DNA of 64,000 nt, taken from the NCBI GenBank assembly GCA_914767715.1, contig OU612069.1:22131387-22195386 (forward strand), written 5' to 3'. The notes below the pieces were generated by a model. The model saw only the letters and a program-made list of their open reading frames with translations, ran no database searches and was not told where the DNA came from. Shown here one piece after another: positions 40,221 to 51,517 of this stretch. Within the stretch, counting starts at the first letter, position 1. Each line of letters begins with the position of its first letter. Both the position numbers and the translations under genes were made by a program. This DNA comes from Membranipora membranacea. Lineage: Eukaryota; Bryozoa; Gymnolaemata; Cheilostomatida; Membraniporidae.

Positions 40221-40889
40221 ATAACTAAAAAAAAAACTAATAATAACCTGAATAATAAGTCAAAGAGAGCACAACTTAGAAAGTCTTCAAAAGTATAGTT
40301 CAATGCAATACGCGACGCGCCGACAGAGTAGAATGGAGTATAACCGGGTAGTTGTTGCATTATTCCTGACAACATGCTTGCATGCAGATCAATCGTAGCT
40401 AACTTTTTAGCATTGAGAGTGAATTAATGTAACTAGCCGGAATTGTTTAATGCCATATTCCACTGAGCGAGGCTTAGATCTCATATGAGCAAAGCTTACA
40501 CCGCAGCATGTCAAGTTAAAATATCGGATAGCAACAGGCAAACTGTTGATGCAGGGTCCCTGTTGGTACTGAAGCGACAAAAGGAGAATCCTGAAACATA
40601 ATAAGAAGCTTGTTATGCAAGGTTTTATTAAGACATTATCAAATTTGTACACGGAGAGTTGAAGAGAAGCAGAAAAAGATGTTTGAGGCAATGTTTTTTT
40701 TCTGTCCTCAATTTCTTTTGTCAAAGTCGGAATCCAAACACGGTTCCGTATACTGAATTGTTAAGGGTTTCATAATATTGCCGGTTAGAATATATGCTAG
40801 GACGAAAATATGGTGGTGTTTGATAGAGGTAGGCTATTCCCTACTTTATATTTATTGTGCGGAACTAATGAATCTCACATCACCATAAG

Positions 40890-40980
40890 TAAGCATACCA
40901 GCATAAAGCATAAGCGTAGCATGAGATTAGGTATCTAAAGGCGTAAAGATTTTTTGTTGCTAGGTGTAAGCTTCACTCAT
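40890..40980. repeat. about 90-bp dispersed repeat, copy 1 (copy 2 at 41868-41958)
   Basis: GCATACC...GCGTAGCATGAGATTAGGTATC here pairs with GCATACC...GCATAGCATGAGATTCGATACC at 41868-41958, with further similarity after it. Direct orientation, diverged, non-coding. Confidence 0.55.
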
Positions 40981-41164
40981 CTCTTCAATCTACGCAGGCT
41001 CCACACTGGATCGCGTCTCGTCTAATGTGGGGGGAGGGTAGTGGTATTAGACCTTAGTCTCCATAAAACAGGTGATTGACACCCTTAGTGCTCAAAGACC
41101 CCTGGACAATTTTGATTTTTACTGATAGAACACTTCCTTGATGTTAAAAGGATGAGTTTGTTCC

Positions 41165-41375
41165 ACCAGTCGGTTTGTGATTACAAGAGTTGTCTGATTT
41201 TGAGATGTGGGTGATTTGTGGGTGTTGTTGGTTGAAGTCGATTTGATTTTTTGTGGTTTTTGTGGTTAAAGAGAAGCTTGGGTGAATCTGAAAGCGAGAA
41301 TTGAACCCGGAGCCTCTTGCTCGATAGAAAAGTATGTGATTACTTGCGCTATCAAACCACCACCACATTGCATCT
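41165..41375 (-). mobile_element. tRNA-derived SINE, family 4
   Basis: The minus strand reads GTGGTTTGATAGCGCAAGTA (A-box-like), then CTCCGGGTTCAATTCTCGC (B-box-like), followed by a T-rich non-tRNA body. The open frame across it is accidental. Confidence 0.55.
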
Positions 41376-42726
41376 GTATCTAGGTACTTTTTGATGATCC
41401 ACACAATAACAAAGTCTCCATTCTGCAAACTTTCAGGGTAGTTTGAACTCAGTTGACATGTGTTGTAACCTCCAACTATTTGAGCCAAAGAAATTATTAA
41501 CATGATTAAGTGGAAAGCCTAGATCATTCCAACTTGCTCTGAAGACATAAAGGAGTGGCAAAGGGAAGACACTGAAACATTAGCGGAGGTCATGTTGTAT
41601 CAAGTTCCATTAGAATATAAGAGCTATACACATTTATGACAATATATATAAATAGGGAGAGTTGGATAGCAGAAGTGAAATGGAGAAGTTTATTCTGCAG
41701 TCCTCTAGGATTCTATATCTATGGCAAGGTGATAACACATATGACACACTAAGGCTTTCACAACATATTAACAGTGAATAACTATATGCTGGTACTGATA
41801 AAGTCCACAGATACCAGGCTATATTCACACTTTGGCCCCTGATTAAACTTGCACCAAAACTATGAAGGCATACCGGCAAGCTCATGAGCGTAAGCATAGC
41901 ATGAGATTCGATACCTGAAAGCTTAGAAAATCCTTGCGGTGAAGGTACAGTCATCGGTTTAGGCCCGACAGGCTTCTTTCCACACCTGTTGTTTGGTGCT
42001 AGGATTTGATTCATAAAATTACACAGTCTCCAATCTACAAATTTCCCAAGTGATTGAAACTAGATTGACATTTTAATGTAGCTTTGATGAATGCATCGTG
42101 TTCAATTGAAAACGCCTATATCATTGTATGTTTCAATGCTAAGTGTGTAAAGTGTTACATTTGCTCTCTCTACAGACCATTGAACTAAACCTTAGTTTAG
42201 TTCATTGTACAGACTTCTAGTTTCTCTTCCTCTTCGCTTGAACTAAGAAGTAAATTTAATGAATATAAGCCTAGAAGTTTCAGCAGTTTTGAAGTAGACT
42301 CCATTGAAATTTGAATCATCAAATTGCCTGTCCAATAAGTGGATTTTCAATGAGTAAGCTCTGACTGCCTGTAGACTGGTCATTGAAATATCTTTTTTTA
42401 GTAAATTTGAATAAGCTCTTTGATTCAAAAGTATCCTGATGATTAGGCCTAGGGACATAAATTGATTAACAAAATATTGTAGCATCACCTTAGGGTGTGG
42501 TAATGGCTCAGATTTGGTTATTGGTAATATCATAGATAAGTTCCTGATACTGGCCTCTCAGGAAGGAAATATGACCAAAAGAGCTTCTGGACCAAATTAT
42601 TAAAAGTCTGTAGATGCCAGAAAAAACAGTGTAGAAGCTTGAACCTTCTATTGGTATCAGGGTTTTGTAGCTGTGAAAAAAACTGATTTGTAAGCAATGC
42701 CTTTAGTTTGGGTCTTCTTTCTGTTG
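41376..42726. other. non-coding stretch
   Basis: Only the second copy of the 90-bp repeat (41868-41958); no gene seen. Confidence 0.4.
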
Positions 42727-42763
42727 ATTGGCCAAAATCTGTGATTTCAAATACAGTATAAAA
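42727..42763 (+). promoter_or_regulatory. CCAAT-type element and TATA box of lectin B
   Basis: ATTGG at 42727-42731 and TATAAAA at 42757-42763, about 108 nt before the ATG, mirror the arrangement at lectin A. Confidence 0.65.
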
Positions 42764-42870
42764 GCAGTGTGAGGGCGTGCTGTATTCAGTGTGGTAGTCC
42801 GGATGGTTAGCTAATCACCTCTCAGCATTGATAACTTGCATTCTACATCTACCTGTAGATATCCTTCAAC

Positions 42871-43944
42871 ATGAAACTAGGCAGTTTATTAACTTTGGTG
42901 GTGCTTGTTACATCATCAGGTTTGTTTGATCCTTATCATTTTATAATATGCGAGGTACTTCCGTAGGAACATAGTTTGTAAAGTAGATTGTTCATTGATC
43001 GAGTAGTTTTGTTGCACTCTGAGGTGATTAGTATACAATCTATACTGCATGAAATACAGTAATGAACTCAGCAATTTTAATCTGCCTGACAGAAGCCACA
43101 TCATAAATATGTTAACCTTACTTTTTCATATTTGTAGTGGGGAATCCGTGTGGTGGGCGCAATTGGAAATGGATAAACACTAGGAGAGGAACAACTAAAT
43201 GTATCCTGTTTTTCCCAAACACTCCCCTCAGATGGACAGATGCACAAAATAAGTGTATGGCATACGGAGGAAATCTGGTAACCTTTGAGGGTGAAGATGA
43301 GATGGTATTTGTCAGCGGGCTCAGAGCACTCTACCACAGTGAGTTTATGCCAAGCTTTAATCATTATTTGATGAGAAGTAACAACATAATTATTCGGCAT
43401 TATCATGTTATATTTGATACATGTCTTTCTTTCTCATCCAATACAATGTCAGAAAATTTAGCATGACATAACTTGGTCATAAATGACCCTCGGCAACGCT
43501 TGCTATGTTATTAGATCCCAGATGGGTATAAACTCAGAATTTATAGACATTGTAAGGATGAGTAGGACAGTTGTTATATTATCTGGAAACTTACATCCCC
43601 GATCAAACCTTTTTTAAGTTGAAAAGTGAGTAGACAGTTTTTTCAAAAATTGTTAAATTTACCTATTGTCATTGTATAAAATATAAGAATATATGTGAAT
43701 TCTTATAGGAGGTGGAAACTATTGGATTGGAGCAAAGAAAGGAGATCACACATGGGACTGGATGAGGGACACAAACACAGCCGATCGTCCAGTAGGAACT
43801 ACTTATGCTAACTGGCTTCCAGGAGAACCTCAAAGGGGCTTCCATAATCAATTCTGTGCCTACATGTTGAGTGGCAGAGTTGGCTGGGATGATGGATGGT
43901 GTACCAATAGGTTTCTTCCCATTTGTCAGAAAATAATTTCTTAA
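42871..43944 (+). CDS. secreted C-type lectin B
   Basis: Secreted single-domain C-type lectin, probably a defence or recognition protein by family analogy. Exons 42871-42919, 43138-43338, 43709-43944, total 486 nt, 161 residues; phases 1 and 1, donors GTTTGT and GTGAGT. The signal peptide is MKLGSLLTLVVLVTSS. A long-form CTLD fills the rest: Cys21-Cys38 would be the N-terminal extra pair, Cys56-Cys156 and Cys133-Cys148 the core pairs. GGNLVTF, WIGAKKGD, EPQ (123-125) and WDD (143-145) are visible; EPQ in place of EPN leaves the sugar preference uncertain. The paralogue is lectin A (opposite strand, about 19 kb away) with identical exon phases and identical first-exon length. AATAAA at 43996-44001 lies about 52 nt after the stop. 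Confidence 0.92.
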
Positions 43945-43995
43945 TTATGCAGTCATTATTATATGCTCTGATAAAGCTTATCAGTTTTGAAGCAG

Positions 43996-44001
43996 AATAA
44001 A
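43996..44001 (+). terminator. polyadenylation signal of lectin B
   Basis: Canonical AATAAA about 52 nt after the stop codon. Confidence 0.6.
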
Positions 44002-45340
44002 ATAATCGCTGAAAGTGAATAACAACATCAATGTCTGACTTTTCTTATCAAGAAACTGGACTCATGCATATAGAGTAAGGCCTAAAAGAATGTTTCAGGA
44101 TGTTTCGCCCCAATGACCTCCAGGACGCAATCACTTTTGTTGATTAGCAACACCTGACATGAATGTTGGAATTCGAGTGGTTAAAAGTGAACCATTATTG
44201 ACATAATACGGCTGAATCAACACAAAATTTAACGAATGATAGAAACGCCAAAAAATAAAACTGGGTTTCTTTCTTTCTTGACAAAGATCTTATACGTAAC
44301 ATTTGCATAGACTCATATCGATGCTGAACAGATTTATCAAGTGTAGAGCACCATGTTGTGATTTGATACTCCAAATCAAATGACCCTTTTTTTTACTGGC
44401 AAACCCTGGTATAAGAGTAAAATAAGTTCTGAACTGCTTTTTTGCATTTGAGGCTTTTGCCGTATCGCTTGGGATGGGGGACGGCACTATGGAAGGATCA
44501 GCAAAATTTTTTGCTGATATACAGAGTTGTTCTGATTCAGAAAGTGATCAGTAGCGCACCAATAAGATTTTTAGTTTTGCTTTACGGATGAGCACAGCAA
44601 GGTGCAGGCCATTGTCGTCTTGGCACTTCCACTTACAGCCTAAGCACTCTTTTTTGGATATTACAATCTAACATAGAGAGTTGCTATTCATTTAACGATG
44701 GCTCACCTGCACTGGCAATAGCATGGGCTAGCAAAAGCAATGATAAATACCAACATTTTACGCTGCAAAATGTTTGAAAACATTATACCATTTTGCCATC
44801 ACCTACTGCATAAAATAAGAGGAAAAAAAAATGACCACGTTGAGCAGATTTGTTTTAGCATGAAAAATATTTTATGATCGCTCTTGCTATCATACCGCAT
44901 AAACAAAAATCCACCATTAAATTTAAATGTTGATAGGTTCCCAACAATAACACCAAGAGTGAAACTACATAAGAATTTGTGATGTTACTTACAATGCGTA
45001 ATGTGATTAGTTATGCAACATCTTGTAGCAAATCTGGTCAAAGATCTTTCCGGTGAAGGATTAGTAAATGACCAACAAATCACTTAACATAATATTATTG
45101 AACGATGTAAGGTTGGAATTGGTCACTAATTCGTTTAGGTCCGTTCAACGACCTATAGGGAAGTCTGTCTCCTCTTTTAGCTTAATTTAGTAAGCTATGA
45201 ACATTAGTCGTTGACATAAGTTTAATATTGTATCCCAAAACAGGAAGAAACTTAAGTGCTGACACTGTGTAGGTGACTGGGCTTTATGTGATCTGCTGTG
45301 AATTAAAGTTTCCTATAAATTTATTAAAGAAACCAAAAAG
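44002..45340. other. non-coding stretch
   Basis: No supportable gene; sets the left edge of the duplicated repeat block that follows. Confidence 0.45.
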
Positions 45341-45720
45341 TGCCACCCTCAGGATTATATACTCTAGATCATGGGTGGGCAACCTTTTTTTTAAGAAGGC
45401 CGCATTTTATGCAGAATCAACTCAAAAGGCCACAACATATTTTTCCGGCACAAACTTTACCTCCGAAGTATAATTTCGCACTGTGTATTTTATACAAACT
45501 AAAGCAGATTTATGTGTCGATAAAAATGTTATTGTTATGTTGCAATAAGCATCAGTTTAGCTTTATCTTGTTTATCTAATCTACTGGATTTTTGTGTCTG
45601 GCAAACGGTTGTGTACATGGCTGTTTCCCAGTGTTTCGAGCAGTAGGGCAAAGGGCAGGATGAGCGCTCAAGAAGTGCAGTAAATATTTGCATACTTGTC
45701 AATGAGATTCAATCTGGAAC
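45341..45720 (+). mobile_element. truncated duplicate of the hAT element (left part with flank)
   Basis: Nearly identical to 47019-47400 with only a couple of substitutions visible. The identity includes the flank CACCCTCAGGATTATATA and the 8-bp CTCTAGAT (45362-45369) before the terminus CATGGGTGGGCAACC (45370). Similarity stops just after GGAACATTTTAG (45717-45724). Because the flank is shared, it arose by local duplication, not by a second insertion. Confidence 0.85.
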
Positions 45721-46204
45721 ATTTTAGTTAGTCCTATGAATTGCTATCCTTTTGCCTCGACATAACCATTTTTCTCTCCCCGGTCGAGATCCAGTTATGC
45801 CAGCATACTGTTTTGTTGATATTTTTGGGCTGTGGGCAACGATAGGTTCGGAAATTACCTGTAAAGAGAGCAAATAACCCTAATTTTCTTCCTCTCTTGA
45901 ACATTACAAGCCTATATATACATATCCTACTAATATCACAATGCAGTTCAGGAAAGTCTAATATCTCTATGTATCACACCAATGACAGGGTTACCTTTTG
46001 TATGGACCAGAATCATTGTGGGCATAGTGAAGAGGGGCCAAGAAGGCTTTAAGGTAAAAAGTAATTTAGTTAAATAGTTTAATTGCAGGAGTCCAGGCAA
46101 TAGCGGCACAAAATTAGATCTGTTGCAGGGTCAATTAGCGAGTCAGTAGTGCATGAAACCATTAGCCAGCTTTTAGTTTATAAAACGGATGAGGAATGAC
46201 AGGT

Positions 46205-46330
46205 GGTGTTCAGTCAGCTTACCTTTCCAGGTGTATCTTCCAGGTGTCTGCCACACGCCCATCTCTATAACTACACTAACCATTCTATTTCTTCCTCTGC
46301 GCAGGGGCATCTGAAAAAGAAATTAAATAA
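46205..46330 (+). repeat. duplicated segment, copy 1 (copy 2 at 48065-48190)
   Basis: Both copies contain GTCAGCTTACCTTTCCAGGT, ATCTTCCAGGTGTCT and GGGCATCTGAAAAA in direct orientation, about 1.86 kb apart, bracketing the hAT-containing block. Confidence 0.75.
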
Positions 46331-46344
46331 GTCGCAGTCAAACT

Positions 46345-47035
46345 TAAACCAACTTCATTTCAAAATTTATGAGGTGTGGGCCTACATTTGTTTTGGAATT
46401 CCCTCCCATGAAAAGTTAAGACAAGAAAAATTTGTGATTAGAAAACTTTTAGGCCTATCATCATTCATCTACACTCAAAACAATCAAAGAAATACTCTTT
46501 ACAAGACATCGCATAAAATATTTTCAAAATTCATCAGTTGCCAAATTGAGACAAGGGTAAGTGGCTGCCCAAGGTTTATCCACACTTTATCTGCAGGAAT
46601 CCAGAGAAATAGCGGATGAGTCTCTAATTGAGATCACCCTCAGGATAAAATACTCTAGACACAAAATTAAATTGAAACAAGACAACTTTGAGATTAAAAA
46701 AATTTTAGGCCTATGATAATTCATCTACACTCAAAACAGGACATATATGTAGCCTGGGCAGGCTGTCAGGGGTGGGTAGTGGAGGAAGGGGAACCCCGCT
46801 CCCCAACCAACCAACCCCGAAAGCCTGCCAAGGCTAACATATATGCGTGAATAAGATTAAATTTGATGTGAGATCCCCTCCTGCGTTATGCATATCGAGA
46901 TGACTGACTTTCAAAGTTTAACAGTTGATGAATTGAAACAATGGCAAATGGCTGTCCAGGGTTTATCCACACTTTATCCGCAGGAGTCCAGACGAAATGG
47001 CAAATGAGGCAAATCAAAACCACCCTCAGGATTAT
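46345..47035 (+). repeat. three-part imperfect tandem repeats within the block
   Basis: Units recur: TTTTAGGCCTAT(C/G)AT(C/A) with ATTCATCTACACTCAAAACA near 46449 and 46709; GGTTTATCCACACTTTATC near 46574 and 46960; CACCCTCAGGAT near 46635 and 47023, the first without the hAT element behind it. This may be the pre-insertion form of the target region. Confidence 0.6.
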
Positions 47036-47046
47036 ATACTCTAGAT

Positions 47047-47890
47047 CATGGGTGGGCAACCTTTTTTTTAAGAAGGCCGCATTTTATGCAGAATCAACTC
47101 AAAAGGCCACAACATATTTTTCCGGCACAAACTTTAACTCCGAAGTATAATTTCGCACTGTGTATTTTATACAAACTAAAGCAGATTTATGTGTCGATAA
47201 AAATGTTATTGTTATGTTGCAATAAGCATCAGTTTAGCTTTATCTTGTTTATCTAATCTACTGGATTTTTGTGTCTGGCAAACGATTGTGTACATGGCTG
47301 TTTCCCAGTGTTTCGAGCAGTAGGGCAAAGGGCAGGATGAGCGCTCAAGAAGTGCAGTAAATATTTGCATACTTGTCAATGAGATTCAATCTGGAACATT
47401 TTAGGCAAAATGCTGGCGCACTTGTAACAATGTCAAATCTTTGATAGAACAACTTTTCCATTCTTGCTCAAAATGACAGCTTTGCAAAACACAGTTTGTA
47501 GTTAAATATCCAAAGGTGAAAGAATTGATTAAATTGCTTTTCTCTCACAGTATTACGACAATTTCTTCACTGTTTGGGGTATTTATTCAAATGGAAGCGC
47601 GTGCAAAAGTAGTTGGCACCAGTACATTCATGATGCTTTTGTGTAGACTGGCTTAGTAATATCCATGTTTTTTCTACATGTAAGTAACTTAGCGCATGGT
47701 TGATACAGAATGCCAATATTTTGATATCCCAACAATGAATTGTGCTTGAACAGGGTAATGCATACTTGGACATCCACATGACAGTAAAAACTTGAATGTG
47801 TGATTTTCACAGACATAAGGCCACAATTAGGCCGCAAAAGATCACCCATTAGGCCGCACTGGCAAAAAGGCCGCAGATTGCCCACAGCTG
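47047..47890 (+). mobile_element. non-autonomous hAT transposon with perfect 8-bp target duplication
   Basis: Left end CATGGGTGGGCAACC; right end, reverse-complemented, CAGCTGTGGGCAATC: the CAG-N-G-GTGGGCAA type of terminus found in hAT elements. Flanked on both sides by CTCTAGAT (47039-47046 and 47891-47898), the 8-bp duplication expected of hAT insertion. Subterminal GGCCGC motifs repeat on both sides. 844 bp, no transposase ORF; it must have been moved by an element elsewhere. Confidence 0.9.
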
Positions 47891-48760
47891 CTCTAGATAC
47901 AATGAAAATCAGTGGCAGGGACGATTGGAGGGGCCGGAGGAAAATTTTGTTGCGAATTTATCCTCGTCAGGCGTGGCGGGGCAAAGACGAGAGACTCTTC
48001 AAAGTGAGTCAACGGTGTACAAAATCATCAGGCAGTTTAACCTCCCAAATTGGATGGGGGATGACTGGTGTTGTTATGTCAGCTTACCTTTCCAGGTGCA
48101 TCTTCCAGGTGTCTATCAAGCATCACTCTCCATTACCACTTTCTATTTCTTTCTCTGAATGAGGGCATCTGAAAAATATTAAATAATAAATATTTTTAAT
48201 AGCTGCAATTAATTAAACCTTAATTTTAAAACCCACATATGTTGTTAGCCAGCATAGTCCATGTTCTATGCTCTCAATGAGTATGCATAAAAAATGTACT
48301 GACGGTTTTTTTAAAGTATTTTCGATCACTGTAATGTGTCACGAAATGAGCATTTGGTGGTAGGTATGATGCTACCTGACGTTATATTCTACATGTCCAA
48401 TTTTGAGACTCCGGGGTCACCATGTGTGGATAAGTTGACCTCAAACGGAAGTGCTGACTTTATTGGTTAGAAAAGCATTCATAATCTCTATTTCAGGATG
48501 ACGTAGGGGCGAAGCTTATCTTACACTTATCCACTTACTATATTTTTAACTTGAAATGCAGCGATCGCTGTTGCTGATTCTTCCCCATGTCGCAAAGAAT
48601 TTCATCAAGCGTCTGACAAATGAGTGTACTACCAAGTATATTTCCATTTTATTGCCAGCCCTTCTCACCCAGTTCAGAGTTATCTCCTCCTTGAACATGT
48701 ACCTTGACAGGCAGACAACTCCAAATTACCTAAAAATAAAAGTATAATTTCTTTCATCAG

Positions 48761-50080
48761 AAGAAAAAACTACTGCCATGGATAAAACACATTAAGAATC
48801 ACCTATGGTACGTGGCATCACATTGTGGTGGGGACAAACAGCTGCTGGTTGACATGTTCGACTCGGTCAAATTCCATTTGACCAACACTCATGACTTTGA
48901 AGGATGCTATGATACAATTGCTCGATGCCTACATGAGCCATATGACAAGTAAGTCAACAAATAAGCAATAATGCAACTAAGAACATTGAACATTGCCTCC
49001 TACCCCAATTCAATCCAATTCACTGTGTCAATAGTCCTTACCATCGCTAGTCTACTTTGTCAGATGTAGTGGTCCTCAAGAAGCCATTTTAAATTAAAAA
49101 TAAAATAATTATATTACAGGGAGGAGCAACAAGATAGACAATGGTTACATAAGGGCAGCGAAGCACACAAAGTTCTTGTTTAAAATCTGGAGAGAGATGG
49201 CTTCACCAAATCTTTAAGAAAGCTGGAGAGATCAATCCATACAGGTAACAAAGCACTAAACAGTACATCTTTTGTCGGCAGGATATAAAGTTGTGATCAA
49301 AGGCAAGCAGACAATCCCACAGCTCAATGTGCTTAAATTTGTCAATGGCAATTGACTCTCATCCCTAGGAGTTCTAACATATATGTTACACTTTGTTATA
49401 TTCTCTACACAGGTTCTCTAGAGAATATAAAGAGCGTGACAAATAAATACGCACCTAATAGATTGGATTTTGAGCTCCCGTCGTTTCAGGGCAGAGTCAG
49501 ATTAGCGGTGATGGATCACAATGAGAATGTCGGCAGACCAGTACTTCTAGGTGAGAGAACAATCCTATAAATTAAAAAGGATTGAAATCAAATAAGACTG
49601 CAGTGTATGTGCATGGCATCTGCCACCAAACATCAATAAAAATATGAGTTCAATAAAAACACACATAGCATTCTTTCTTATTACTTCACTTTAGATGAGA
49701 ACAATCAGGAAAAGGTGAAAGGATACTGGTTGAAAATGTCGAAAGAGTGGAGGTGTGCTGCTAAGTATGCAAAGAAGACACAGGAGTTTAGGGACGTCGT
49801 AAAAGCAGCAGTACTACAAGCTTCAGTAGTGCCAACTGTCAAAAAAAGACCAGTAGGTTGAATTCAAAATAATGAATTGTAGCTTTAATATTTTAGCCAT
49901 GAACTTTTATCACAGTTTAACTTGATGCAGCGCCATCCCTATGGCCGAACAATACCCAATACATAATATGTATTCACAACTTTATTACAGGACACACAGA
50001 GCGCACACCCAACTAGAGTACCCAAACCCTCAAACCAGGAGTTGAAGGATCGACACATTACTAGGTTGACTAAAAAGTGA
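48761..50080 (+). pseudogene. transposase-like gene, C-terminal exons, broken by an internal stop
   Basis: Five exons with matching phases: 48761-48948, 49120-49244, 49413-49550, 49695-49852, 49991-50080. Readable landmarks: LLPWIKHIKNHLWYVASHCGG, the spaced Cys/His segment THDFEGC...RCLHEPYD, then HTGSLENIKSVTNKYAPNRL with DFELPSFQGRVRLAVMDHNE after it. The order 'HxW..C ... C.H ... HTG-LE-x5-NKYAPKR-x6-G-x-x-R-x-x-LA-MD-N' is that of a transposase-like family common in cnidarian, fish and other animal genomes, possibly Kolobok-related; I am unsure of the superfamily. A TAA at 49181-49183 interrupts exon 2 where an AAA-type codon would continue the match. N-terminal catalytic exons were not found upstream. 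Convergent with the P2X7-C-like ORF. Confidence 0.72.
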
Positions 50081-50309
50081 AGCCAGCCATCCATCATTCA
50101 GGAAACTAAATAGCAACAGCGTCTTTGCCTGTACAGTGCTGCGTTCGTATTGTTGACAGAAATATATTATAGAGCAGTACTCACCTCATTTTACTTTGTT
50201 GTTATAACCAGCAAGTAGATGTATGCACTGTTATTGCATGGCCAACAGAACTTGATGTTTCGCAGCATGGTTGTTAATCCCAATAATTGTACTACGAACA
50301 CTCTAGTCT

Positions 50310-51085
50310 ACTTTTCTATCCTGTCATCATCACCTACAAACATACAATAGTAGAAAACACAGAGTAAATTGTAGTGAGATGATTTTACAACTAAATTACA
50401 TGACACTACATTATAATTTTTGTCATATTACTATATGGTTTCAGACTATACCTAATACTGTTTCTTATATAGTTACGTATTCTGTTTTTATGAGATAAAA
50501 AAATAAATGACTTCGGTCCAACTTTGACCGTAGTGTAAATATGTCACAAAATTGTTATTCTGATGCACAATATTGGACAGACAAATGATTCAAAAAGCTT
50601 GTGGACAGAAGAGAGCATTTAACTTCCGATTAAAACTATTGATTTTCAGTTCACTACCCAAACAGCTTCAATGTCAGTACCGATTACACAATCATCTTTG
50701 TAGTAGTGTGGTGGGAGCTCACAACACTCTCTAGGGCTGGCCAAAACTCAGATGGACCAGAGTTCCGGCTTTACTTGGTGGGGGAAAACTGATAAATAAA
50801 TCAAAGAGTTACATGGATTACATCTCCTCAGGATATATAGTGGGGTCTTTCAACTATAATGAACAATGCTTTTCAAAGCAAATTTTCACTATCACATTGT
50901 AAGTGCCATCTGTGGATGGGTTTGGTTACACTTACATGCATAGTTGCGTTTTGTGGTTAAAGGTATTCTTCTCAATCTTGGAGATCAACAAGCGCATGTA
51001 CAACGTCAGCAACGATATGTTGAAAGCATCTGTAATTCTCATCCGCACTCTGGTACCGCCTCCTGAGATTTTTTATTACACATAA
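50310..51085 (-). pseudogene. tandem partial duplicate of the P2X7-C-like gene's 3' end
   Basis: The minus strand at 51062-50970 reads RRYQSADENYRCFQ and ends VDLQD-stop, matching the last 30 or so residues of the gene at 51518-52117, with shortening in between. The downstream flank (50310-50690) matches 51094-51440 (shared CATCACCTACAAACATACAA, ATTGGACAGACAAATGATTC and others). This copy has about 180 extra bases (about 50717-50895) and no upstream part of the ORF. Confidence 0.78.
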
Positions 51086-51517
51086 TAGGATCGCTATCCT
51101 GTCGTCATCACCTACAAACATACAATAGTAAAGATAAGATGACATTTTACAACTGAATTACATGGCACTACTATATAGTTACGTATTGTTTGAGTTAAGA
51201 AATTCTGTTTTTATGAGAAATGAAAATAAATAAAATGAGTCCAACTATGACCGTAGTGTAAATGTGTCACAAAATTGTCATTCTGATGCACAATATTGGA
51301 CAGACAAATGATTCAAAAAGCTTGTGGACAGAAGAGAGCATTTAACTTCCGATTTAAACTTTTAATTATCAGTTAACTACCCAAACAACTTCCATGTCTG
51401 TACCGGTTACGATTAAACTATCATCTTTGTAGTAGAGTGGTGGGTCGGATTGTAAGAGCCATTTGCGGATGGTTTTGGTAACACTTACATGGATGGTTGC
51501 ATTTTGTGATATTCTTC

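Noticed and set aside
41634-42014. 126-codon minus-strand ORF
   Set aside because: Overlaps a dispersed 90-bp repeat and has no recognisable domain or splice support.
46203-46619. 138-codon open frame on the plus strand
   Set aside because: It runs through duplicated repeat segments, its copies are not conserved as protein, and it shows no family resemblance.
48556-48747. 63-codon ORF as the first exon of the transposase-like gene
   Set aside because: The only donor-like site would leave a 20-bp intron, and the protein has no resemblance to the family's N-terminal part.
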